Shown here in pieces: positions 7,756 through 16,002 of a stretch of DNA of 64,000 nt. Origin of the DNA: Desulfoluna butyratoxydans (GTDB taxonomy: Bacteria > Desulfobacterota > Desulfobacteria > Desulfobacterales > Desulfolunaceae); NCBI RefSeq assembly GCF_900699765.1, contig NZ_CAADHO010000004.1, forward strand, positions 463,806-527,805. The letters are read 5' to 3'. The notes beneath the pieces are model-generated. The model ran no database searches and was not told the DNA's origin. It saw nothing but the letters and a program-made list of their open reading frames with translations. The position numbers and the translations under genes were made by a program. Position 1 is the stretch's first letter. Each line of letters starts with the position of its first letter.

Positions 7756-10700
7756 ATGGGGCTCGCTGATATTTGGAAGGCTTGCAGGAAGATGGCTCAA
7801 CGATGGTGTTTGCCGGTTGTTTTGGGGTGCCTGTTCCTTTGTGTGATGGGGGGGAGCGCTTCGGTGGAGGCTGAAACGGGCTTTGCCGATGTTATCGCCC
7901 ATGCCCACGATCTGGGCACGTTGACCGATGCGGGTATCGTGAGGGATGGGGTTCTTGAGCCTCGTTACTGGCGTTTCGACAAGGATTATTATTCATTTTC
8001 CGTGAACACCCCCGGAACGGTCACGATATATGCTAAGGCCCCGGATTCTAATCCGAGTCTGGAGACCGTGGGGTATCTCTATAGTACGGACGACGATGAT
8101 TTGATGCTGGAGAGTGACAATACCGGTGGAAAGAAGGGTAACTTTCGGATTGAATGGTATTTGGATACTGCCGGATCGTATTATACCATGCTTCGCGGGG
8201 TAAAAAAGAGAAAGAATATCGGTGCGTACCGGCTGGTTCTGGAGTTTGAACCGGATGAGCCGACGCATTATTGGGACGGCGATGGAGACGGATGGGGTGA
8301 CCCGAACATCACCACGGCTTCCCCAGTCGGTGGCGGGTGGGTGACTCAGTCCGGTGATTGCAATGACACGAACCCCGCGATCCATCCGGGTGCCGAGGAC
8401 AATCAGTGCGACAGCATGGATAATGACTGTGACGGCCTCACGGATGAGGACGCCCCGGATTCGGCCAAGGTCCTCTACTATGACGACATGGATGGTGACG
8501 GGTATGGTGATGCCGATAACACGCATCTTGCCTGCACCATACCCGAGGGGGCCGTGTGGGTGACCACGGCCGGTGATTGCGATGATTCGGATTCATCCGT
8601 CAACCCCGATGCCATCGATATCTGCGGGGATGGTGTCGATCAGGACTGCTCCAGCGCGGACAGGGTTTGTGGAACCAGCACGGTGTGCGTGGACATCGCC
8701 GATGCCCCGTTGACGACCCAGGTTGCGGCGGCACCCCCGCTGGTGATGTTTCTCTTAGACGACTCGGGGAGCATGGATTTTGATATTCTCTGCGATACCG
8801 GTTCCTTCAAGTTTATGAATAAAGGAGACGCCAAGAGTTCCGGGTATATCCTAGGTGACAATAATGTGGCCCGTGTCGACTCGTGGGCTCACGATGTGAG
8901 TACATGCTGGAAAACGCAGTGGTCGGGGTACAATAAAGTCTATTACAACCCGGAGGTGACCTACAAGCCCTGGCCCCTCTACACCAACGCCAATCCCCAG
9001 AGTACGAGAAAACATCCCTATTTTAATTATGGAACCCGTGACATGGATGCTGCCGGCGATTTCGCCGTGATTTATGGTGTGGATTTGAGTTATGCCCACT
9101 ATTATCAGACATCCGGTGACAAGGTGTATCTCGTTAATCTGAGCGGGGGCGCGGCAGAGTACTATGAGGTGACGGACTCTGGGGACGAGCACTATTACGA
9201 GGTAGCGTCGTTGACGCTTCTCGACTCCGTGCCTTCGGCCATCGCCGTTACCGATTACCAGGCCGCCCTTCAGAACATGGCCAACTGGTATCAGTACAGC
9301 CGAAACCGGGAACTTGCCGCCAAGTCGGCGGTAGCCCAGGTGATCAGCGAGGTCAGCGGGGTCAAGGTGGGGCTTTATGCCATCAACAACGGGTCGGTGT
9401 CCGGGGTAAAATCGATTCATGTCGATGGAACTGACCTGACCGATACCCTGCTGCAAAAGCTCTATGCCATCGACTCCGAAGGGGGCACCCACCTGAGAAA
9501 CGCCCTTTATAACATCGGGGCGTATTACGACAAGGCCTCAGGAGACGGAGGTATAGGGACGTCACCTTTTGACTCTGAAGAAAATGGCGGGACGTGCCAG
9601 AAAGCATTCACCATCGTGATGACCGATGGGTACTACAATGGAGATTTTGACTATTCCGTGGGCAACGCGGACAAAAACTCCACATCCGACACGTCCACCT
9701 GGGACGGGGTGCCGTATGCCGACGAATCGTCTGATACCCTTGCCGACATCGCCATGCATTTTTACGAGAGGGACCTGCGCACCGACCTGACTGACAACGT
9801 GCCGACTACCGTTAAGGATACCGCACAGCACCAGCACATGGTGACCTACACGGTTGCCTTCGGGGTTTCGGGCACCTTGAAAGACAGTAATTACGACTGT
9901 CCGAAGGACTGTCCGGGTATGAAGGATGAACTGGCATGGCCCGCTCCCACATCGGACAAGACTAAAATTGATGATTTGTTCCATGCAGCGGTCAACGGCC
10001 GGGGAAAATTCATGACAGCCGGGAACAGCGAGGCCCTTGCCAACGCCCTGGTGAGTGTGATCGGTGATATCCAGAACCAGGTCATGAGCGGGGCGAGCGT
10101 GAGCATGAACTCCCAGGAACTGAAACAGGATACCAAGTTGTACCAGGGGTATTTTGATTCGTCGAACTGGACCGGGAACCTGAAAGCCTTTGACCTGGGA
10201 ACGGATTCAGCCGGGAAGCTGACCACGACCAAGGCCTGGGACGCCCAGGAGGTGATGGCGGCCAAGTCCCTGACCTGGTGGGACTCATCGCGATGCATCC
10301 TTACCAATGGGGAGAGCGGCGGCACGGCGTTTCGGTACGACAACCTGTCCGACGTGCAGAAGGAGAGCCTTTCCCAGGGCATTTTGGATTTTGTCCGGGG
10401 CGACTCCAGCGGGGAAAAGGCCAAAGGCGGAACATATCGCGACCGGGACGGGCTTGTGCTGGGTGATATCGTGAATTCGTCGCCGACGTATGAAAACGGC
10501 GTGGTCTACGTGGGGGCAAATGACGGCATGCTTCACGCCTTTGATTCTGCCGACGGCAACGAGCTCTTTGCCTATATTCCTTCCTTTGTCACCGAGAATC
10601 TGGCCTACCTCGCCGATTCCGAGTACACCCACACCTATTTTGTGGACAACACCGTTCAACTCCGAACCATCAAAAACGGCATCTCCGCAAAGACCTGGCT

Positions 10701-11967
10701 GGTGGGTGGGCTGGGCAAAGGGGGCAGGGGGTATTATGGCATGGACATCACCAACCCCACGAAAATTTCAGAACATCAGATCCCCGCAATCTGGGAGTAT
10801 CCGGCGTATGGGGAGACGGATTCTGACATGGGCTTCAGCTACAGTGCGCCTGCCATCGTCAAGGCCAACACCGGTCAGTACATCATTCTGGTCGGCAACG
10901 GATACGACAGCCTGAACGGAAAGGCCGTTTTGTATGCGCTGAACATGAACGGTTCTCTGTTTACCGCCATTGGCACCAACGAGGGAAGCGCTGTGCCCGC
11001 CGATGGAAAATGCAATGGCCTGAGTTCTCCGGTGCCCATTGATACGGACTTTAACGGCACCGTGGATATCGTCTATGCAGGGGATATGCTGGGAAACCTG
11101 TGGAAGTTCGACCTTTCGTCCTCAAGTGCCGGGGCCTGGCATGTTGCCTACGGTGGTCACCCCCTGTTTACCGCAAAGAACAAGGACGGTGAGATACAGC
11201 CCATTTTGGGAAAACCGGCCGTCATGTCCCATTGTGACAGGAGTCGCAAAGGGGTCATGGTCATTTTCGGGACCGGTCGTTACCTTGCCAATGAAGATCC
11301 CTCCAATACGGACACTCAAAGCATCTACGGCATCTGGGACTGGGCGGATGAGTGGGAATCTCCGGATTCCCGATACCTGGGAACGTTGCAGCAGCCCACA
11401 AGCAACGCCGCCGAGCGGACCCTTTCGCATTTTACAGACGCCACTTTATTAAAGCAGTCCGTGACATCATCTGCTTCGTCGGCCTTGCTCCACTCAACCT
11501 CCCACGACATTGACTGGCTGGTGCCCGAAGAGTGGGTGAAGGCGGGAGCTTACGAGGGCGGGACCCATGTGGGGTGGTTCCTGGACCTGCCGTTGACCGG
11601 TGAGCGCGTGGTGACCAAGACCCAGTTGCTCGACGGCAAAGCCATCGTGGCCTCCATCGTTCCCAAGCTCTCTCCCTGCACGGCAGGGGGTGGGTCCGTG
11701 TTTTACACGCTCAATGCCTGCGATGGGTCTCAGCCGGACGAACCCTTTTTTGATTCCGATGGCGACGGGGATGTGGACGATGCCGACGGCACGCTTTCGG
11801 GCAGGCGGTTTAAAGATGATATCTATTACTCCCCTGCGATTCTCAACCGAAGAGGGGAGAGCACGGATGTTCTTATTTATGGTGAGGATGACGGCGACGG
11901 CACTGCCCAGTCTATGGCTATCCCGAACGAGGTTCTGGGGCTTTATTACTGGCGGTTTGTGGAGTGA
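7756..11967 (+). CDS. pilY1: PilY1 pilus tip adhesin with MopE-type metal-binding repeats
   Basis: 1403 residues, secreted (signal peptide to about residue 40). Residues about 40-165 form a beta-rich N-terminal domain. Residues about 170-295 carry Asp-rich repeats such as YWDGDGDGWGD, GDCNDTNPAIHPGAED and DNDCDGLTDED, typical of MopE/thrombospondin-type calcium or metal-binding motifs. A vWA domain follows with MIDAS DDSGSMDFD (about 335). The C-terminal half is the PilY1 propeller with calcium loop DTDFNGTVDIVYAGD (about 1096). Further Asp-rich stretches lie near residue 1340. GGAGGG upstream supports ATG 7756. Compared with the first copy it has the extra metal-binding repeats. Confidence 0.92.
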   Translation: MGLADIWKACRKMAQRWCLPVVLGCLFLCVMGGSASVEAETGFADVIAHAHDLGTLTDAGIVRDGVLEPRYWRFDKDYYSFSVNTPGTVTIYAKAPDSNPSLETVGYLYSTDDDDLMLESDNTGGKKGNFRIEWYLDTAGSYYTMLRGVKKRKNIGAYRLVLEFEPDEPTHYWDGDGDGWGDPNITTASPVGGGWVTQSGDCNDTNPAIHPGAEDNQCDSMDNDCDGLTDEDAPDSAKVLYYDDMDGDGYGDADNTHLACTIPEGAVWVTTAGDCDDSDSSVNPDAIDICGDGVDQDCSSADRVCGTSTVCVDIADAPLTTQVAAAPPLVMFLLDDSGSMDFDILCDTGSFKFMNKGDAKSSGYILGDNNVARVDSWAHDVSTCWKTQWSGYNKVYYNPEVTYKPWPLYTNANPQSTRKHPYFNYGTRDMDAAGDFAVIYGVDLSYAHYYQTSGDKVYLVNLSGGAAEYYEVTDSGDEHYYEVASLTLLDSVPSAIAVTDYQAALQNMANWYQYSRNRELAAKSAVAQVISEVSGVKVGLYAINNGSVSGVKSIHVDGTDLTDTLLQKLYAIDSEGGTHLRNALYNIGAYYDKASGDGGIGTSPFDSEENGGTCQKAFTIVMTDGYYNGDFDYSVGNADKNSTSDTSTWDGVPYADESSDTLADIAMHFYERDLRTDLTDNVPTTVKDTAQHQHMVTYTVAFGVSGTLKDSNYDCPKDCPGMKDELAWPAPTSDKTKIDDLFHAAVNGRGKFMTAGNSEALANALVSVIGDIQNQVMSGASVSMNSQELKQDTKLYQGYFDSSNWTGNLKAFDLGTDSAGKLTTTKAWDAQEVMAAKSLTWWDSSRCILTNGESGGTAFRYDNLSDVQKESLSQGILDFVRGDSSGEKAKGGTYRDRDGLVLGDIVNSSPTYENGVVYVGANDGMLHAFDSADGNELFAYIPSFVTENLAYLADSEYTHTYFVDNTVQLRTIKNGISAKTWLVGGLGKGGRGYYGMDITNPTKISEHQIPAIWEYPAYGETDSDMGFSYSAPAIVKANTGQYIILVGNGYDSLNGKAVLYALNMNGSLFTAIGTNEGSAVPADGKCNGLSSPVPIDTDFNGTVDIVYAGDMLGNLWKFDLSSSSAGAWHVAYGGHPLFTAKNKDGEIQPILGKPAVMSHCDRSRKGVMVIFGTGRYLANEDPSNTDTQSIYGIWDWADEWESPDSRYLGTLQQPTSNAAERTLSHFTDATLLKQSVTSSASSALLHSTSHDIDWLVPEEWVKAGAYEGGTHVGWFLDLPLTGERVVTKTQLLDGKAIVASIVPKLSPCTAGGGSVFYTLNACDGSQPDEPFFDSDGDGDVDDADGTLSGRRFKDDIYYSPAILNRRGESTDVLIYGEDDGDGTAQSMAIPNEVLGLYYWRFVE

Positions 11968-12041
11968 TGATGCCGATTTTACGGGGAAACAGAGCCCCAT
12001 GCCATCACCAATGCAGAGGATTTTAAAAAGAGGATATGATC

Positions 12042-12383
12042 ATGAAGAAATCGGTCGCTTACGTCATGGCCCTGGCGTTTTTTGTTGTGGGGTTTTATTC
12101 GAACGGGTTTTTTTCCCCGGGGCTGGCCTGGGCTCGGAAGTCACAGGGTGAGTACGTCATGGCCTACGTGAAAAGTATAAGCGGAGGATGGTACACAGGA
12201 AAAATTGATCACATCGATGCCTGGATTGTCACCATGGGTGATGTGAACCACTCCTTTGCCAAGGATGTCCTTTTTGTGTCAAAGGACGGATTTAAAGTTT
12301 CCAGGCGAAATTTTCATAAAGGGGATACAGTGAAAATGCTTCTGGACTCACATTTTGAATGCTCTATTTTGCTTAAACTATAA
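12042..12383 (+). CDS. small secreted protein encoded behind pilY1 (copy 2)
   Basis: About 113 residues with a signal peptide (MKKSVAYVMALAFFVVGFY...AWA). AAAGAGG at 12027-12033 favours ATG 12042 over ATG 12036. The mature part is short and beta-rich, with a lone Cys near the C-terminus (HFECSILLKL). Similar in size, layout and position to the protein at 2659-3057, though identity is low. Likely a pilus-tip accessory protein by context; no family is recognised. Confidence 0.68.
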   Translation: MKKSVAYVMALAFFVVGFYSNGFFSPGLAWARKSQGEYVMAYVKSISGGWYTGKIDHIDAWIVTMGDVNHSFAKDVLFVSKDGFKVSRRNFHKGDTVKMLLDSHFECSILLKL

Positions 12384-12526
12384 ATCCTTTTTGGCCAGAC
12401 CTTGCCTCCGGCAAGGGTGCCCTCTGAGTCTACCTCCTTGGTCAAATGGTAAGGTGCTCCCGTTTCAAACCGCGCCTGCCATTTGACCTCCCCACCTTAT
12501 TCTTTACCTCTCTCTTTTCATTCATT

Positions 12527-12614
12527 TAGCCCGAATAGTTCACGAGAAAACCATGGGATCGAAGCAATGGCACCTTATTATAAATGAGGTGGTTATCGTG
12601 AAATATCCGGGTTA
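12527..12614. repeat. dispersed intergenic repeat, copy C
   Basis: An 88-bp element bounded by imperfect inverted ends: TAGCCCGAATAGTTCACGA at 12527-12545 and TCGTGAAATATCCGGGTTA at 12596-12614. The right end is shared with copies A (5001-5017) and D (48289-48306). Confidence 0.6.
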
Positions 12615-12640
12615 GAGAAAGGCCGCAAGGGTGCAAAAAA

Positions 12641-12681
12641 GAAAAGGGGCCTCCACCGGTTTCCCGGGAAGGCCCCTTTTC
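12641..12681. terminator. bidirectional Rho-independent terminator
   Basis: GAAAAGGGGCCT pairs with AGGCCCCTTTTC. A run of six T lies on the minus-strand side (for the symporter), and a T-rich run on the plus-strand side (for the pilY1 operon). Confidence 0.8.
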
Positions 12682-12862
12682 TCTTTCACTTCTCTATGGG
12701 GATAGAAGAAAGTGTGTCAGTGTTCTGAGATGTGTATGAAAAATCAGGAGGGGATAGTTCGATTCGTTGCGGGATGGGGACCCCGCAAGGTCTCGAAGTC
12801 CGGTCCGTGGAATGGGGACTCCGCGGGCCGGACGCTCCTGGGTTTTCCTTTTTGGGTTGAGG

Positions 12863-14074
12863 CTATACCGCCTCGGTGGCGTCGAAGATCTCCTTGTCGA
12901 ACTCACCTTCGCTCTTGGCAACGATCAGGGAGGTCATGGCGTCGCCGGTGACGTTGACACTGGTACGTGCCATGTCGAGGATTCGGTCGATACCCGCGAT
13001 GAGGGCGATCCCTTCCATGGGCAGGCCGATGGAGGAGAGGGTCACCGAGAGCATGATGAGACCCGCGCCGGGTACGCCGGCCGTTCCGATGGAGGCCAGG
13101 GTGGAGGCGAGGATCAGGGTGATGTAGTTGGACATGGTCAGGTCGATGCCGCTGGCCTGGGCCACGAAGAGAGCGGCCACGCCCTGGTAGATGGCGGTAC
13201 CGTCCATGTTCACCGTGGCGCCCATGGGAAGAACGAAGCTTGAGACGCTCTTGGAGACGCCCAGGTTCTCCTGGGTGCAGCGGATGGTCACGGGAAGGGT
13301 GCCGGAGCTGCTCGTGGTGGTAAAGGCCACGGCCTGGGCGTCAACGATGCCCTTGAAGAACTTGGCGGGGCTCAGGCGTGCAACAAGGCCGACGCCGGAA
13401 CCGTAGACAAAAATAACATGGACAATGGCGCCGATGTAGACGGCCAGGATCACCTTGAGCAGGGGCAGCAGCGTGGATGCGCCGTACTGTCCCACCACAT
13501 AGGCCATCAATGCGAAGACGCCGTAGGGGGCGAATTCCATGACAATGGCGGTGAGGGTGTACATGATCTCTGCCACGGATTCGCAGAGTTTCTTGAAGGG
13601 CTCAGCCTTCTCGCCGGTGATGTTGATGGCGATGCCCAGGAAGATGGCAAAACAGATGACCTGAAGCACATGGCCGCTGGAGAGAGCGCCCAGGGGGTTC
13701 TTGGGAACGATGGACACCAGGGTGTCGATGAAGGGGGGCGCCTGCTTGGCGGAGACGGCCTGTCCCATGTCGATCATCATGCCCGCGCCGGGCTGGAGGA
13801 TGGTGCTCACCAGGAGGCCGATGCAGACGGCAAAGGCTGTGGTGACAAGGTAGATGGCCAGGGTCTTGAGGCCGATGCGACCCAGCTGCTTGCTGTCCTT
13901 GAGGCTGGTCATGCCAACGATAAGGGACGAGAAGATAAGCGGGATGATAAGCATCTTGATGGCGTTGATAAAGAGCGTGCCGATGGGTTTTACCAGTGCC
14001 GCTTTTTCCTGAAAGATAAGTCCGGCCACAATACCTAAGCCCAGACCGATCATGATTTTCATCCAAAGTTTCAT
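12863..14074 (-). CDS. dicarboxylate/amino acid:cation symporter (DAACS/SDF family)
   Basis: Inner-membrane secondary transporter of 403 residues, related to GltP/DctA, which takes up glutamate/aspartate or C4-dicarboxylates with H+ or Na+. Family marks are TTSSSGTLPVTI (serine-rich HP1 loop), NMDGTAIYQGVAALF (helix 7), AGVPGAGLIML (HP2) and DRILDMARTSVNVTGD (helix 8, with the conserved Asp and Arg that recognise the substrate carboxylate and amino group). A GGGGGAC sequence precedes the ATG. A sigma-54 promoter lies 185 bases upstream, and the adjacent two-component pair probably regulates it. Substrate not assigned. Confidence 0.9.
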   Translation of the reverse strand: MKLWMKIMIGLGLGIVAGLIFQEKAALVKPIGTLFINAIKMLIIPLIFSSLIVGMTSLKDSKQLGRIGLKTLAIYLVTTAFAVCIGLLVSTILQPGAGMMIDMGQAVSAKQAPPFIDTLVSIVPKNPLGALSSGHVLQVICFAIFLGIAINITGEKAEPFKKLCESVAEIMYTLTAIVMEFAPYGVFALMAYVVGQYGASTLLPLLKVILAVYIGAIVHVIFVYGSGVGLVARLSPAKFFKGIVDAQAVAFTTTSSSGTLPVTIRCTQENLGVSKSVSSFVLPMGATVNMDGTAIYQGVAALFVAQASGIDLTMSNYITLILASTLASIGTAGVPGAGLIMLSVTLSSIGLPMEGIALIAGIDRILDMARTSVNVTGDAMTSLIVAKSEGEFDKEIFDATEAV

Positions 14075-14562
14075 ATGTCCCCCTGCCTGTTACACGTTAC
14101 GAGTTCTGGCGACCCCCGGAAAGCAATGACACAACGGTGCACAAGTGAGCGCTTTCGAAATCCGAATTGATTTTAAGGGCAGCATTCCATCCTGATGACC
14201 GGAGAAACGGAAAACGCAAATAAACCGTGACTCCGGTGCTGAGTCAGTTTTTTTAAGAGCAAGGTCGATGCCAAGATGTACTAATTTTCGTAACAAACTG
14301 ATTGGATGGATGAAATATCTTATTTTGCAGAGCTTGGGATATGCGTGAGGGGCTATAACCAAAGGAATAGATGGCGGTGTCAGATTGTGGAAAAGCTCAA
14401 AAAACAGGGGATGACTTTCTTATATAACAAAAGTTATGGCTATAATTTTGGTTATACCCCTTTTGGGCTGACCAGTAGAAAATACGTTTCGTTTCCTGTT
14501 TTTTGGCTCTTTCATTCTTTCCAGCTCGGATGCGATTGCCGCTGGGGCCCAGGGGCCATTGT
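14075..14562. other. regulatory gap between the symporter and its likely regulators
   Basis: Contains the sigma-54 promoter at 14259-14274 (minus). Upstream of it lie two related AT-rich stretches, GGCTATAACCAAAGG (14352-14366) and GGCTATAATTTTGGTTATAC (14438-14457), whose TATAACCAAA and TTTTGGTTATA parts are inverted relative to each other. They are candidate activator sites. No gene. Confidence 0.5.
14259..14274 (-). promoter_or_regulatory. sigma-54 (-24/-12) promoter of the symporter gene
   Basis: On the minus strand the sequence reads TTGGCATCGACCTTGC: GG and GC separated by exactly 10 bases, with TTGGCA and TTGC both at consensus. It is followed by a leader of about 170 bases to the symporter ATG. 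The neighbouring response regulator has a sigma-54 activator domain. Confidence 0.75.
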
Positions 14563-15999
14563 CTACTCATCCTGCTTTTCCCTGAGCTGCTTCATGCGCT
14601 TGCTCAAGGCTGGCTGGGAGATTCCGAGGATTCGGGCGGCGATGCTCTGGTTGCCTTCGGCCCGGTCCATGGCCTCCATCACCAGGAGGCTGGAGGCATC
14701 GGCCAGGGTGGGCAGGGGGTCCAGGCCCGAAAAGGGGTTGCCGTCCGTTTGCCTGGAGACAGCCTGTGCGGCGGGGTGGTGCGGAGCATGTCCTTCCATG
14801 GCCTCTTTAAAGGATGCCATGGAGAGAGTGCCGCCTCCGTGGCGGGCCACGGCGTCAAAGACCATGGATTTTAGTTCCCGGATGTTGCCGGGGAAGTGGT
14901 AGGTGGCCAGGAGCACCGGCAGCTCCGGGGGATAGACCGGGATTTTTTTGCCGGTCTCTTCGGCGGCCATGGCAAGGAAGGTGTCCAGAAGGACAGGGAT
15001 ATCGTCTTTTCGCTCCCTTAAAGGGGGCATATGGATGTGGTGGGTCTGGAGACGGTAGAAGAGGTCCTTGCGGAAGCGACGCTCTTTGCTCTCTTTTCCT
15101 TTGATGGTGAGGTCCTGGTGGGTGGAGCAGACCACCCTGGCGTTGATTTTTTCCGAATGGTCGCTTCCCACCGGGTAGTAGTCCCCGTCCTGGAGCAGGC
15201 GAAGGAGCTTCACCTGGGAAGGGGCGGAGAGGTCGCCGATTTCGTCCAGGAAAAGGGTGCCCCCCGAGGCCTTTTCCACCATGCCTGCACGCCGTGCATC
15301 GGCTCCGGTAAAGGCGCCCCGCACATGGCCGAAGAGGGTGTCGGAAAAAATGGTGTCGTCCAGCCCGGCCACGTTCACCGCCACCATGGGGCCGGGTGGG
15401 TTGCAGACCCGGTGGATGGCCCGGGCCACGAGCTCCTTGCCCGTTCCGCTCTCTCCGGTGATGAGGACCGGCTGGCGCGAACTTGCAAGGGATTCGATGT
15501 AGCTGAAGATGGAGATCATGTACCGGTTGGCCGTGGCGATATGGCTGAAGGCCTCGGGGTTGCTCGGGGCCTTGCTGATGGTGGAGCGGATGGCCCGGTT
15601 CTCCCGTTTCAGCTCCCAGAGGTTCACGGCGTTTCTCACCGTGGCCACGATGCGTTCCTCAGCGCCGGTTTTGACGATGTAGTCGTTGGCGCCCATCTTC
15701 ATGCACTGCACGGCAAGGCTGACCTGGTTCATGCCGCTGACCACCACAATCACCGTGTCCGGGGACTCTTCCCGGATTACGGAGATCAGCTCTTCACCGG
15801 GGATGTCGGGCATCATGAGGTCCAGGAGCACGATCCCGATCTCTTCGTCTGCCAGGATGTCGCGCACCTTGCGTCCGTCGCTGAGCTTGCGCAGGTTGGT
15901 GAATCCGGCGCGCTCCAGCAGGAGCCCTAGGCTGCGGAGCCACGAGGGCTCGTCATCAATGAGGAGAATGGGGAAATCATGGGTCAACACACCGGTCAT
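14563..15999 (-). CDS. sigma-54-dependent response regulator (NtrC/DctD type)
   Basis: 478 residues. Receiver domain with phospho-acceptor Asp60 (VLLDLMMPD), a central AAA+ domain with Walker A GESGTGKE, the sigma-54 contact loop GAFTGA and LDEIGDL, and a C-terminal Fis-type helix-turn-helix (AEGNQSIAARILGISQPALS). It would open sigma-54 promoters, most likely the one in front of the adjacent symporter. Its start lies 3 bases after the kinase stop, so the two are co-transcribed. Confidence 0.9.
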   Translation of the reverse strand: MTGVLTHDFPILLIDDEPSWLRSLGLLLERAGFTNLRKLSDGRKVRDILADEEIGIVLLDLMMPDIPGEELISVIREESPDTVIVVVSGMNQVSLAVQCMKMGANDYIVKTGAEERIVATVRNAVNLWELKRENRAIRSTISKAPSNPEAFSHIATANRYMISIFSYIESLASSRQPVLITGESGTGKELVARAIHRVCNPPGPMVAVNVAGLDDTIFSDTLFGHVRGAFTGADARRAGMVEKASGGTLFLDEIGDLSAPSQVKLLRLLQDGDYYPVGSDHSEKINARVVCSTHQDLTIKGKESKERRFRKDLFYRLQTHHIHMPPLRERKDDIPVLLDTFLAMAAEETGKKIPVYPPELPVLLATYHFPGNIRELKSMVFDAVARHGGGTLSMASFKEAMEGHAPHHPAAQAVSRQTDGNPFSGLDPLPTLADASSLLVMEAMDRAEGNQSIAARILGISQPALSKRMKQLREKQDE

Positions 16000-16002
16000 G
16001 GG

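Larger units (their letters stand above)
12384..12862. other. intergenic region between convergent transcription units
   Basis: No gene seen. It contains a hairpin around 12408-12416, a perfect 10-base inverted repeat (12440-12449 with 12479-12488), a copy of the dispersed repeat at 12527-12614 and a shared terminator at 12641-12681. Confidence 0.6.
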
